From NCBI GenBank assembly GCA_947095535.1, contig CAMUPU010000001.1:1662441-1726440 (forward strand): a stretch of 64,000 nt of DNA, written 5' to 3'. Source of the stretch: Poecilobothrus nobilitatus. Lineage: Eukaryota; Arthropoda; Insecta; Diptera; Dolichopodidae. How positions within the stretch are numbered: the stretch's first letter is position 1; every line of letters starts with the position of its first letter. Made by a program: the position numbers and the translations under genes. Below, in pieces: positions 33,431 through 45,110 of the stretch. The notes under the pieces are model-generated. The model searched no databases, was not told where the DNA came from, and worked only from the letters and a program-made list of their open reading frames with translations.

Positions 33431-34350
33431 TTTATTACAATTGAAGTTTATTACATATGTATGTATAGATAAGTATACTACTATCTATTATAACAATTTT
33501 ATAGTTCGTTACAAAGTCGGGTTGGTACGTGTTTTACAAAAAAAAAAAACACATACGAATATGAGAGATTCTGAATTGGAAAGGATTTTTCAGTTTAAAT
33601 TCAAGAAATTGTGAAATAAAAGAACTAAAAAACATGACTTTAAGAACAAGATTTTGTTAATAATTTTATTAAATTATTTAATCAAAATGTATAAAATTTT
33701 ATAATAATAGATTAAAATTTGTATTACTTCTATAATGTTATGTACTTTATAACTCATCAGGTTATATACTATAATGATTTAAATTCAAAAAGAAAAATTA
33801 CTGTACTAATTCATGACAGCTGATAAAATTTTTATATAAAATTAAGTTAAGCAGTATTTTATATTTGTGTTGTTTACACAATCAGCAAAAGTGCGGTAAT
33901 TATATAAATTTATGATTTAGTTTTACAGACTTTCAATATAAGATTTTGCTGCCGTAATACTTTGTATGAAATTTCTACTTTTTCGTTTAGAGTCGTAAAA
34001 TGCTTTATGTAATAACGCATAAATTTTGCGTCATCAACAAAAGAATAATATCTATGCATAGACATACATATGTTTGTATATAAATATTTAGGGATATAAA
34101 AAAAAAACAAAAAAAAATGTATTCATATAAATTCATATGGCGTGAGTTAGCAAATCAACTAGTATAATTATAATATAAGAAATATATTTACTAACCTATT
34201 TTTATTTTACCTGTATTAAATTAAATTCATTTACCTTTATAAACCCAGACGCAACGTCAGCTAAATTATTATATTGTGAAACAATTAATAATTACTTTCC
34301 CATCATTCGTATTAAAACAATTAAATTGTATAATAGCTGACATTGCATCT
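33431..34350. other. AT-rich DNA, no gene seen
   Basis: AT-rich. A fragment near 33566-33595 (GAGATTCTGAATTGGAAAGG) weakly recalls the dispersed repeat at 9844. Otherwise nothing. Confidence 0.4.
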
Positions 34351-35949
34351 TTATACCCGTACGATAGGATCGGGTATAATAAAATTACTCCTCCGTTTGT
34401 AACACCTCGAAATAAGCGAGCTAGATATACCTTCAAAGGTATGGATCGGATCAGAAAAAAATTCTAAGACTTTTGAGCCATGTCCGTCCATCCGTCCGTC
34501 CGTCCGCCCGTCCGTCCGTCAGCACGCTAACTCAAAAACTAAGAAAACTAGAATCTTGAAATTTACACGAAATATTCTGGGAGTAATTTGTAGGTTCCCT
34601 ATTTTTTTTTGGTTGAGTTTGGACCAAAACTTAGGATAGCTCTCGAACACCTAACTTTTAGATCCCCACATTTTTTTTTAAATAGAACTATGAAATTTTA
34701 ACTGCTGATAGATCTCACAAAAATATTAATTTTATTTTTAATAACTTTTTTTTGTAGCCCCACCCGTTACGGAGCTACAGCTCCCCAAAGGTTCAAAAAA
34801 GCTCTATATTTAAATTGTTATAGCACAATTTGTATAAGGTATATCTTCATTTTGAAAACGCCAAACGATTACTACTTTTATTAGCTTTAAAAATATACAT
34901 ACAATAAATATATATTTGTAGCATACGGTGTCTTAATTTACCGTTATGCGAAACTCAAATTTTGCAAAATCCTTCAACCCTTCTATCTTCTAAACGGTTT
35001 AAGTTGGAAACTTGAAATTTTGACAGAAGTTAGATCTTTGAAAATAAGTGTGAGTCATTTCAGAAATTTTTTTTGTATCACCCCCCGTTTAGGAGCTGTA
35101 AGGGGTCAAAAACTGAAAATTTCCTATTTTTAAACACCTGTAACTTGAACACCTGTTAAAATTTTTTTGAATACACAATAATACACAAAAATTAAAGCTT
35201 CAACATTATACTTTTATTTCTGTTAACAACTTTTTTTAATAATATAGGGTTACTTTATAATTGACGAAAGTGTTACTTGATTTTTTCAAATTTTCTAACA
35301 AATTTCTTCAACAAATTTTTTGCATTTGTTTTACTCGATAATTTGAAATTGTTGAGGATATAATGCGTAGTACAAAACAATGTAAATAAATAAACAACAT
35401 AACGGTTGCTTGAAGAATTTTTATTTATATGATATTGATATACATACTTATATAATATCATGTTTATTTACATATCGTATATGCCACTAGTGAGTGAATG
35501 ATAAGAGTGTATATGTATATTATATAGTGCCGTATTTACATACATATATGTATTTTATTGTACTTATAAGAAATTATTCTGTTAATGGAATATTTAAATA
35601 TAATATAATATAATATTTAAAATTGTATTTACTGTTTTGTACTTAGTAAATTTAATATACATTTACCGCTTAGTATTAAATGGTACTATAGAATATTTGA
35701 AAAAGTTTTGGATTGATAATCGTTATGTGGAAGGTTAGAATCCGCTTTTGAAGAATGTACATATAAACATATAGTTTGAATATATGTACAACCCATAGTA
35801 CTAGAAATTATAAAATTCACCCAAATTATTTTAAAATACTAAAATATTAAAAAAATAATATTGTAAGCAGAGTGACAGGCTGTGAACATACTAACGGTTC
35901 GTACGGGTATCTAAGAGTTGACAAAGTCAACTGTATTCTTCCTCGTTTT
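34351..35949 (-). mobile_element. DINE-like element, family 2, copy 2
   Basis: Inverted full-length partner of 15935-17550. The near-palindrome (34351-34379) comes first, then ACTCCTCCGTTTGTAACACC, the GTCCGTCC core at about 34484-34517 and the AT-rich body. It ends GGTTCGTACGGGTATCTAAG and CTTCCTCG. It abuts the 5' repeat of the LTR element. Confidence 0.68.
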
Positions 35950-36053
35950 AATATATATGTAAATCAGAATTTATTATAATAAAAGACATTAAGTTATGTA
36001 TAATATTAGAATCAACTACTAAATATATAAATTTTTAAATAAAAGATTTGTCG
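35947..36053 (+). repeat. 5' LTR remnant
   Basis: Direct repeat of 42587-42693 sharing TTATAATAAAAGACATTAAG and AATAAAAGATTTGT. It contains AATAAA words that could act in polyadenylation. Confidence 0.65.
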
Positions 36054-36060
36054 GTAGGAT
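36051..36060 (+). other. Primer-binding-site remnant (tRNA-Ser type?)
   Basis: TCGGTAGGAT immediately after the 5' repeat could pair with the 3' region of a fly tRNA-Ser. The outermost bases expected to pair with CCA are missing or changed. Tentative. Confidence 0.35.
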
Positions 36061-36856
36061 AGGTGCAAAGTCTTGTCCCTAGTTTTATAACAAAGTTTAT
36101 AAAGCGACGGTTTATCGTGAATACAATTTTATCCAAATTCGAAAGATTATCGAAATATTGTAATAAAATTAATAAAACTAAACTTTAAATTAATAACATA
36201 AACAAAAAGTGTGTTCTATTGAAAGTGTTGTGTGATCCAGATAACAAAATCAAAGGAATATTGGTACGAATTGAATCCAGATCCAGTGAACAAAAAACAA
36301 TAACATACAATTTGGACTAACTTTTGAGTTTTCAATCTCTTAAGCACCTAGACGATGAAAATTGTTAATCTAATACTGTAAGTAAATAAATCTTTTATTA
36401 TTATTATCAAGAAAATTTTGCCGTTAAAAATTTACATATACATATATCCCAAAATATTATCCAAAATTTGTGTGTTCAATATACTTTATTTAAATAAAAA
36501 AAATTTTGTGTTCAAAATTAATTACTTAAAAATATAATATATATATATAAAATTATAATTAAATTATAAATTGTGCTATTATAAATTAAATTAAAATATT
36601 AAATCGTGTTTTATATAAAAAATTAATGCCCTATAATAAAAGTTCACCAAAAAAAGTTCAAAAAGAGCCATACCAAAGGCTTGAAAGTTTAAAAAAATAT
36701 AATTAGAAATTTATCTAAAAATAATAATCTCTAATCAATCAGTGAAGAAAATAAAAATTTGTTAAATTCTGCTGAACATTTGTGTGAGTTAGATATACAG
36801 AATACCATCCAATTCTACATACTTCCGGTAGTAATTGTGACATTTTTTTATTCAAT

Positions 36857-37657
36857 ATGGCAAACGAGCAACCACAACCTGGTGTTCCAATCTGGTGTAT
36901 TAGCAGTATTCCAAATGCTAATCCTCGTGCTATAACATCCACAGATATTTTTATTAACTTAAGAATACCAGATGCCATTAAGAATTTACCCCAATTCGAT
37001 GGTAATCCAAGACTACTATATGATTTTGTAGAAAATGTCAATGAAATATTAACGCTAATTTTCGTTACAAATGGCACAAGTTAAGGCCAACTATTAGTTC
37101 GAGCGATAAGAAATAAAATTGTCGGTGAATTGTAAGGAAAATCTAATACTTCATTACGCGGAGAAAAGAAATGAGACCTCCTTCATTAAAGATCTATATA
37201 AGTTAAAACAAAATAATAAAACTGTCGAACAATTTTATAGTGAGGTTATAGAATTATTTGCAGGTATGTCAAATCACGCCAATATTCACGAAAGAAACCA
37301 AAATGTTATTCTGCTAATCAAAACAACAATCAATTTAGAAATAATGAACAAAGACAATATTAGAATAACCAATTTAGAAATAATTATCAACCAAGACAAT
37401 TTCAATCAAATTTCCAATCTAAACCTGAGCCAAAGCACGTTGCTACAGGCAATACTGTCCAAATGAGACAGAATTCTTGTAATAGAAATAATTTCAATAG
37501 ACCAGAGAACAATAGAGAATTATATAATGTTACAGAAACTCAACCGTATAGACAAAATCTCAATGATTTCTATGACTACCAAAATAAAAATCAAAATCAT
37601 CATAATTTCGATGAAATTTTTTTCCAAACAGCCTCACAGAACCAATTGGATACATAG
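36857..37657 (+). pseudogene. Errantivirus-like gag pseudogene
   Basis: Starts at ATG 36857 (MANEQPQPGVPIWC), continues to a stop at 37082-37084, then reappears in other frames at 37119-37466 and 37463-37657. The N-terminal part (IPDAIKNLPQFDGNPRLLYD) resembles the gag of 17.6/297-type elements. The C-terminal part is Asn/Gln-rich, as is common for their nucleocapsid-like tail, and has no zinc knuckle. The function would be particle assembly around element RNA; here it is broken by frameshifts. Confidence 0.7.
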
Positions 37658-37669
37658 ATAGCAATAGAT

Positions 37670-38434
37670 AACACGGTTCTAATCTACCTTACATCGATAT
37701 TTCTTCTCCTTTTGGAAGACCACTTAAATTTTTAATTGATTCAAGGTCTTCGTCTTCTTTTACAAAACCAGAATTTATACATCCCAATGATTCAAGACAA
37801 ATTAAACCCATAATAATTAATACAATTTTGAATAAACACCAATTAAATAAAGAAGTAATCTTACCGAATTTTTATGAATTTTAAAAACCTGGTTACTTAA
37901 GATTTTTAATCTTTAAATTTCATAATTAGGTCGATATGGATTACTAGGATTAGACTCACTCTATTCTCTTGGAATTTTATTAAATCTTAATAAAAACATA
38001 TTAATATTAAAAAATGGTGTAATAATACCTTTAAGTTTTAAACCAAATTATATTTCTGAAAAATATATTATACCAAACAATTTAAAATATATTGTTAAAA
38101 TGCCTGTAGACATTAAAAATGGAGACTTATTTATTGAAAGAACCAAATTCAGAACAAATATGAAACCAAATTTAGAAATATCTGAAGGAGTATATTGTAC
38201 CCATAATTGGAATAGTTCTATTGAAATAATAAATAAATCAAATAATGAACAAATTCTTTTTCTCGAACAACCACTAAAAGCTAGAAATCTTTCTAAAAAT
38301 AACTATGTAAAATTTAATAATTTTAATATAACATATGATGAAATTACTGAATCAAATAAATCTAAAATAAATAAACTTCTAAGAACCAATCATTTAAATC
38401 AAGAAGAGAGTAAGGCCTTAATAAATATATGAAA
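37670..38434 (+). pseudogene. Aspartic protease and RT-linker remnant of pol
   Basis: A degenerate retropepsin begins DISSPFGRPLKFLIDSRSSS. The active-site triad reads D-S-R (Asp codon 37738-37740) where D-S/T-G is expected, so the catalytic Gly is lost. A broken stretch follows, then an open piece (38100-38432, MPVDIKNGDLFIERTKF) that corresponds to the linker between protease and RT. It is lysine- and asparagine-rich. Confidence 0.65.
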
Positions 38435-38444
38435 AGAATATGAA

Positions 38445-39320
38445 GTGGTATTCTTTACAAACAATAATAAATTGTCATTCACCAATGAAATAAAACATGA
38501 GATAAAGACTTCCGATGAAATTCCAATCTATACAAAGTCGTATAGATACCCTTACCTACATAAAGAAGAAGTTAGGAAACAAATCAACGATATGCTCGAT
38601 CAACAAATAATACGGCCAAGTTTTTCTCCATGGAGCTCTCACCAGTGTGGATTGTTCCTAAGAAATTAGATGCATCTGGCTAACAAAAATGGAGACTGGT
38701 CATAGACTACAGGAAGCTTTACGAGAAAACAATTAGCGACCGTTATCCTCTACCAAACATTACAGAGATCCTGGACAAACTCGGTAAATGTATGTACTTC
38801 ACAACGTTAGATTTTGCTAGTAGGTTACACCAAATAGAGATGGCTAAGAGTGACATTCCAACAGCATTTACAGTCGAAGGAGGACACTTTGAATATGTAC
38901 GAATGCCTTTCGGCTTAAAAACCGCACCCGCCATCTTTCAGAGAGTGATGGACAACGTACTTAAGGAATTACAAGGATCTATTTGCTTAGTCTCGTTGGA
39001 CGACATAATAGTGTATTCAACTTCGTTACAAGAACATATCGAAAATTAAAGAAAAGTCGTTCAACGTTTAAAAGAAGCAAATTTAAAGATACAACCTGAT
39101 AAATCAGAATTCTTATGTAAAGAAGTAGTTTTTTTTTGGACATATAGTAACAACCGAAGAAGTTAAACCTAAACATAAAACGACTAGGGCTATAAGGGAA
39201 TTTCCAATACCCAAAACTCAAAAGGAAATAAAATATTTCCTAGGTCTTTTAGGTTATTATAGAAAATTTATAAATAATTTTGCAAAATTTACTAAACCAT
39301 TAACGGAATGTTTAAATTAA
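38445..39320 (+). pseudogene. Gypsy-type reverse transcriptase pseudogene
   Basis: RT of the Ty3/Gypsy type in at least three frames. The finger block is at 38445-38669 (DEIPIYTKSYRYPYLHKEE, QIIRPSFSPWSS), with a shift near 38655. Next is [14 protein letters not shown] (near 38690-38730), [14 protein letters not shown] and [20 protein letters not shown] (38800-38960). The catalytic box reads V-S-L-D-D, with Ser (codon 38993-38995) in place of the usual aromatic residue before LDD. The thumb (KEANLKIQPDKSEFL) follows in a broken frame to about 39320. It would copy element RNA into cDNA; this copy cannot. Confidence 0.85.
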
Positions 39321-39409
39321 TGTAAAAATTAATAATTTTAGATAAAAGATATGTAAAAACTTTTAAATTGCGTAAGGATCTATTAACTAATAATCGCAAT
39401 ATCTGGACT

Positions 39410-39695
39410 TTAATAAATCTTTTGTTTTAACTACTGACTCCAGTAACTACGCAATAGGCGCCGTTTTTTCTCAAGGCCCAATAGGGAGTAATAAACCCAT
39501 ATGCTATGTTAATAGAACACTTACAGATTCTGAAGTAAACTATTCTACTATAGAAAAAGAATTATTAGCCATAGTTTGGGCTACCAAATATTTTAGGCCT
39601 TATCTTTTTGGAAGAAAGTTTAAAGTCGTTACTGATCATATACCACTTATCTGGATAATCAGTTTAAAAGACCCTAACTCAAGATTAGTTTGATG
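39410..39695 (+). pseudogene. Gypsy-type RNase H remnant
   Basis: One frame reads [20 protein letters not shown], then [19 protein letters not shown] and [13 protein letters not shown]. These carry the Asp, Glu and Asp of the RNase H active site. It follows the RT after a decayed connection and is ended by a stop (TGA) near 39693. RNase H removes the RNA strand during cDNA synthesis. Confidence 0.78.
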
Positions 39696-39719
39696 ACGGT
39701 TAAAATTTGAAGAATACAA

Positions 39720-40295
39720 AATAAAAGAGGAACTCAAAATCAAAAGCGTCCGCAAAGTTGGATAAAAATTGAAAAATTAACACCAAAAATTACGGAAATA
39801 AATAGTAACGAATCTGAAAATAATACTGATGCTGCAACTATCCACTCAGCACCAGAAAATATGGGTGATGGTATACACATCTCAGAAAGACCTCTTCGTG
39901 AATTTTCTCTCCGATTAATTTTTGAAAAAACTAATGAAACACCTTGTACTAATTTAGAAATGCTTTTCAAAAATAAACAAAGAAGAACAATTAAAATGCA
40001 TAATTATTCAGAACAAAGTATGATAAAACTATTTAAAAAATTTATATTACCAAATAAATTAAATGCGATATATACAAAAGATGATGACATATATAAAATG
40101 ATTCAAGAAGTTTTTAGTAAACATTTTTCTCAATCTAAAATATTTAAATTAATACGATGTGTAGAACTACTTGAGGACGTCAACGACAATGACGAACAAG
40201 ATAAAATAATTAAAGGCTATCATGAAAACCATAACCATAGCGGTATTAACGAAAGCTTTTTTCATCTTAAAAGGAATTACTTTTTCCTTTTATGA
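39720..40295 (+). pseudogene. Integrase N-terminal region (zinc-binding) remnant
   Basis: The open piece 39861-40295 contains a lysine-rich linker ending in GYHENHNHSGINESFFHLKR, with the His residues of an HHCC zinc-binding module. The paired Cys (CDVC) appears just downstream at 40320-40340 in a shifted frame. It supports integrase multimerisation and DNA binding in intact relatives. Confidence 0.65.
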
Positions 40296-40325
40296 AAACG
40301 AAAATTAACAAAATTATAAACTATT

Positions 40326-41505
40326 GTGATGTCTGTCAAACTCTTAAATACAACCGATAAAATAAAATTAAAATTAACACCAAAAATAAAATTAACTGTT
40401 TCTGAAATTTCACAAAAACCTCTTGATCTTGTACATATGATATATTGTATTACCAATCAACAAATTCTAACTATAATATACAAATTTTCTAAATTCGCTT
40501 CTGCCTTTACTTTACCTATAAGAAATAGTTTACTCATAATCAAATCTCTTAAAAATTATATCAGTTCATATGGTACACCCAAAAAAATCGTTTCAAATCC
40601 AGGAACGGAAATAACTGCAATAATATTTAAGGATTTTTGCAAACAATATGACATTGATCACCATATAACTTCTTTTAGCAATAGCAATAGCAACTTCCCC
40701 GTTGAACGTTTTCATTCGACACTTAATGAAATATACAGAATTATTTATACAAAACAAAAATCTAAAGACCATGACGAAATTCTATCTGAAACCTTAATAA
40801 CTTATTATAACGCTATCTACTCCGCTACAAAATTAACTCCAATTGAAGTATTTTAGGAAATGTTTCGTTCTACAATACTACCGAAACTCTTCAGTAAGCA
40901 AGTGGTATTGATATGCTTAGACAAATTGTAATTTTAAATTTCAAAAAGTCTTATTACTTATAAGAAAATTTCAGAAAATCTTCTGTGAGGTAATAAGACA
41001 AGTTAAAAATATCCGTAAAAACTAAGTTTAAAGTTAAAATAATAAAATCTAAAAAAGAAAAAAAAAAAAATTTTTTCCTATTTTTTTTTATTTTTTGTTT
41101 TTTTTTTTTAATTTAAATAAATTAAAAAATTCTCCAACATATTGTGTTTTTACCCGTTTATCAAATCGGTGTTCATTTGAAATTATTTGGTTACTTAGAT
41201 ACAAAATACGTATCGACATTGTAACCATTATTATGCCTTGAAAGGCTAATTTTATATTTATTTAAGATTAGAAAAACAAATTAATGAAAATATAGAAAAA
41301 CGTAATCAAAACAGAAACGAACTAAAAGACTTTGACGAAGGAACAATTATATTTAGAAAAGACAACAAACGTAACAAATTAAGTCCTAGATTTATGAGAG
41401 AAATAGAAAAGAAAAACCAACACGTAACACTTCTTACCCATAAAAATAAATTGCATGAATCTAAAATTAAAAAACCTAAATCTAAATTTCAGCTTAACGC
41501 TGGGT
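40326..41505 (+). pseudogene. Integrase catalytic core and tail, interrupted
   Basis: The core at 40326-40856 shows YGTPKKIVSNPGTEITA and FPVERFHSTLNEIYR. The residue in the catalytic D position of the SN-P-G motif is Asn (codon 40596-40598), while the Glu of PVERFH is kept. The first Asp also appears replaced (VHMIYC), judged by position only. The frame ends at IEVF; about 400 bases of AT-rich DNA intervene. The C-terminal tail then continues from about 41265 (EKQINENIEKRNQNRNEL ... FDEGTIIFRKDNKRN). Confidence 0.75.
40860..41262. mobile_element. Insertion of unknown AT-rich sequence in integrase
   Basis: This ~400-bp stretch separates two integrase parts that join in the intact family. It has a long A-then-T tract (41050-41110) and no similarity to other repeats in the window. 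The exact ends and a target duplication could not be fixed. Confidence 0.45.
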
Positions 41506-41509
41506 TATA

Positions 41510-42598
41510 TAATATTGTAATAGCCCAGAAAATGGCCATAAATGACCTTTCAAATAATAATGGAATCTTACCTCTACAATTTGGAACTTCTAAACTAATT
41601 CAAAAAACTAAGAATTTTATTTACATCGTCAATCTTAATAACTATATAAAATAAATATTGAAAATATAGAAAATTCCTTATTGCTATTAGAAAATATTGA
41701 CGATTTCAAAGACCCTACTAAAATACTTAATCTCAAATTAAATGAATTAAAATTAACGCCCACAATAAAACATAAACGAAGTCTTATTAATGGATTAGGC
41801 TCAATTATAAAACAAATTAGTGGTAATATGGATACCGAAGATGCCGCATATTTAAATAAAGAAATCGAAACAATTAAATCAAATGAAAATATTCTTTTAA
41901 ATAATATTAATGAAAATTCTCACTTAAATGACAAAATGATTCAAAGACTCGAAACCATAACAAATCACATAAATGATCAACAGGAAAATCTAACAAAATT
42001 TCTAAATTATACAATAGACCAAATTCAAAATAGCATTAAAAAAACAGAAATACGGTTAAGGGTTATACAATTTTTAAACGAAATCCATTTTAACATAGTT
42101 TTACTATATAATCATTTAAATAACATCGGCGAAGCCATTATTTTAACTAAACTTAATATAATTTCAAAACATATATTAAATTCAGATGAACTCACCCAAA
42201 TATATGCAATTTTTAAATCTCGAAATATCACTATTAAATCTGATATACACATTTATGAACTTTAAGAACTTCAGGCTTACTATAACAACACAAACATAAC
42301 TTTTAATATTAAAATTCCTATAATTGAACATAAAAACTATTCCTTTTCCCACATTTTAGCACTTCCCATTAACCAAAATGAAACTATCCAATCCAAACCA
42401 TATGTTATTCTTGATGGTGATAATGTAAAGTTTTATGACAGTATTTGCCCAAAAATAGAAGGTTATTACTACTTCAAAGCAGCATGTCAAAAACTAAACC
42501 ATCAATCAAAATGTATAGCAGATCTAATAAATAATAAACCAACAGAAACAGAAGAACTTCAAACAAACAAGCTTACATTGCATCTTTTTAATATAAAA
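41510..42598 (+). pseudogene. Errantivirus env-like (F-type fusion protein) pseudogene
   Basis: Downstream of pol, as in errantiviruses. A first part in one frame (41510-41654) leads to an open piece 41681-42265. This has a dibasic furin-type motif K-H-K-R (41768-41779) followed by SLINGLGSI, resembling the cleavage site and fusion-peptide start of the baculovirus F-related family. A long coiled-coil-prone helix follows. After a stop at 42265 a shifted remnant runs to about 42598 with Cys residues near SICPKIEG and FKAACQK. The transmembrane anchor is not seen. It is broken and listed only as a fossil. Confidence 0.75.
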
Positions 42599-42693
42599 AT
42601 CAGAATTTATTATAATAAAAGACATTAAGTTATGCATAATATTAGAATTTAGAATCAACTACTAAATATATTATTTTTTAAATAAAAGATTTG
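42587..42693 (+). repeat. 3' LTR remnant
   Basis: Direct repeat of 35947-36053 with one 8-base insertion (TTTAGAAT region) and few substitutions. Confidence 0.65.
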
Positions 42694-43200
42694 TTTTTTT
42701 TTACAAATATTAAATTAACTAAATTTAATTCGTGATATATTATATGTATGTATGTATATGAAATTTGGACTTGGAAAAAAAATTAAATAAAAGTTAAAGT
42801 TAGTCGGATCAAAAAATGTTCTATGCGCAAGTTGTTCCTCTTTACTTGTGTAACAACTTTTTTTTAATAATTTTTCTCTTAATCTGTTCCTGTTACGAAA
42901 TATTCTTAAAAAACTTAAAAATGACGCTAGTAAACTACTACTTCAGGTAACTACTACTTCAACACATAACTTACACCACATACTATATTAACTGTACAGA
43001 TAGAGCTACCACCTCTCCAGATTTCGGCTTGAGAATCAAGATTTCAGAGTAAGATTTTAAAAGGAATCTCAAGATTTATTGATAAATTTCGAATTTCGAG
43101 TACATTTTTTGTCTCCAAAATTTGGTGGAACATTTAGTAAAATAATATAAATAACATTTATTTTAATTTACCAAATATCCAACCAAAACTCAAATCTGAT
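42694..43200. other. AT-rich DNA, no gene seen
   Basis: No element end recognised. A stretch near 43000-43070 is slightly more complex (CCACCTCTCCAGATTTCGGC) and may belong to the adjacent hAT relic. Confidence 0.4.
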
Positions 43201-43224
43201 TAAATAGAATTAAAAATTGCTTAC

Positions 43225-43512
43225 TAATGCTACCTATTGATCAAATGTGGGTTCAGTTTTTTAAGACTACAAATTATTCTCAATTGCCGAAAACTGGTGG
43301 AAAAATTTTATCTATTCCAATAAGTAACGCTTTTGTGGAGCGTATATTTTCGCTTATGGATAATTTGTGGACATAAATCGTGAAAGAAATCGTCTAAAAT
43401 TGTAAAAGGGAAGTTGCAATGGTAAAAGGGAAGCTGTGCATCAAAATGAACTATAATATGAACTGTTCTGAGTTTTTTAAATTATACAAAAAAACGAACA
43501 AAAAAAGTTAGT
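43225..43512 (+). pseudogene. hAT transposase C-terminal fragment
   Basis: Encodes MLPIDQMWVQFFKT and then SIPISNAFVERIFSLMDNLW, the hAT dimerisation-domain signature with the conserved VER-FS. A frame change leads to NRERNRLKL, and the tail is MNYNMNCSEFFKLYKK. Only the C-terminal ~95 residues are present, with a stop and shifts. It differs from the transposase at 20693-22691, so it belongs to another hAT family. Confidence 0.75.
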
Positions 43513-44978
43513 CATGAGTTAGTAATTTACTTAGGTCTTGGATAAAACCTAAGTAAACAGGCCAAGAACTGAAAACACATGAATATAGTTGTGAGAGAAT
43601 GGCAATCTATTCTCACGTATCGCGCGTATGTATAATTTCTTAATTGATGTGAGTCTTGATTATAGCCATATAAGCGTGTACAAAATTTTAAAGTATGAAA
43701 GTAGTCTCGATGTATACTATTGAGATATTGAGGCAATTTATCTTAAGAAGCTTTTATAATAAAAAATTTAAAGGAAGATAATTTTTTAAATGCATATTTA
43801 TGAATGAAAACATATATTTTAAAATATTTTTCTTTAATAAATTATGTAAAAAAGATGCGACTTTAATTTTCTCTTTGGACCAAATTGAATAAATGGTTTT
43901 TGTGTTTCAAGATTTATAGTTGGCCCCTTATTTTTTTGTAAAGCTGGCCCCTTATTAAGCTTTTACTCTCGGCAGTTCATGGCCTGATAATTGATGTGAG
44001 TCTCGATGAACAATATATTTTGTCCGTTTTTTACTTTATTCGTTGTATGTATGCATTCTAATAAAAGCCTTAATAAATTGCAGGTTTAACTACATATCAG
44101 TGTTGGCATGAGCTACATTTGAAAAAGTACCGAAAATTGTAGCAAAACTTGAAAAATAGCATCAGAAAAAAATAAGTAAAACAGAACAAAATTAGTAAAA
44201 ATTAAAAAGAAATATTATTTCTTCGTTGTTGTATTTAACATTGTACAAATTATAATAACATTATATAAATTATAAAAACAAAACAAATGAACATACATTG
44301 TACTTCAGGCTTCTGCATAAAAAAATATACACATAAATAAATATAAAAATTAAATATAAACATTTTAATCCGAATCACTACTATCACTGCTATCCCTTTA
44401 AATAAAAAATTGTAACCCACTAACCAAATGATTTTTAAAGATAAGCGCACATAAAAATCGTCATTTCAATAAAACTTTTTTAAAAAATATTCTGCAAAAG
44501 TAAAAATATAAAAAAAATTTTTTTCTGAAATGTACAGTACAGTTGTACAAATATATTTATGTAATATATTATCTATTTAGTGTGTGTTTGTTAGAATTCA
44601 ACAAATGAAATCTTATATATTTAACTAAATTTAAATGAACTTTGTATCGTTATCCTAATAAAAAATTTGAATTAAATAATTTAAATGAAATTAGTTTCAA
44701 TAAGATTAATATTAATTTAAGATTCAATAAATGATCAAACGTACAGATTATTTTGTTTAAGATATTTATTTCTTTTTATGCAATTTGTTCAATAGCAAAA
44801 AAAAACTCTTGACAATTTCTTTTTTTATTAAACATTAAACAAAGTAAAGAAACTTCAACAATCACGTATATTTCTATTAGTACATTATTTTATTTCTAAT
44901 TCTAAATTCTAATGTTTTAATCACACTCACACATTATATATTATCAATTCAATACCTTTATTGTGTTAGCAGCGAACC
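43513..44978. other. AT-rich DNA, no gene seen
   Basis: Includes a CAGTGTTGGCATGAG word at 44098 that could be a hAT-type end, but I found no matching partner. Otherwise low-complexity. Confidence 0.4.
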
Positions 44979-45110
44979 TTGAATAAATGTGGACTGAAAA
45001 ATTTGGCTTGGAAAGGGCTGTGAAATTCAAATTACACAGCCCTTTCTGTTCAGGCGTGGCTGTAAAGATCGTAAGGAAGTATAACTCTTACGACGTGTGT
45101 GGGATTCGAA
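44979..45110 (-). mobile_element. tRNA-derived SINE, 5'-truncated copy
   Basis: Aligns with the 3' two thirds of the SINE at 5151-5346 (ACGTCGTAAGAGTTATACTT, AGCCACGCCTGAACAG). It stops within the B box and lacks the tRNA head. It contains an 11-bp perfect inverted repeat (AAAGGGCTGTG, 45012-45022 and 45035-45045) not present in the first copy. Confidence 0.75.

Larger units (their letters stand above)
35947..42693 (+). mobile_element. Errantivirus-like Gypsy LTR element, degenerate
   Basis: Order of remnants: short 5' repeat, primer-binding-site-like sequence, gag, protease, RT, RNase H, integrase, env, short 3' repeat. This is the layout of insect errantiviruses (17.6/297/gypsy group). Coding frames are broken many times and several catalytic residues are altered, so the copy is inactive. 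About 400 bases of foreign-looking AT-rich DNA split the integrase (40860-41262). Flanking direct repeats are only ~107 bases, far shorter than usual for this group, suggesting trimmed LTRs. Confidence 0.85.

Noticed and set aside
44098..44160. CAGTGTTGGC word as a hAT terminal inverted repeat
   Set aside because: No partner end or target duplication found in the window.
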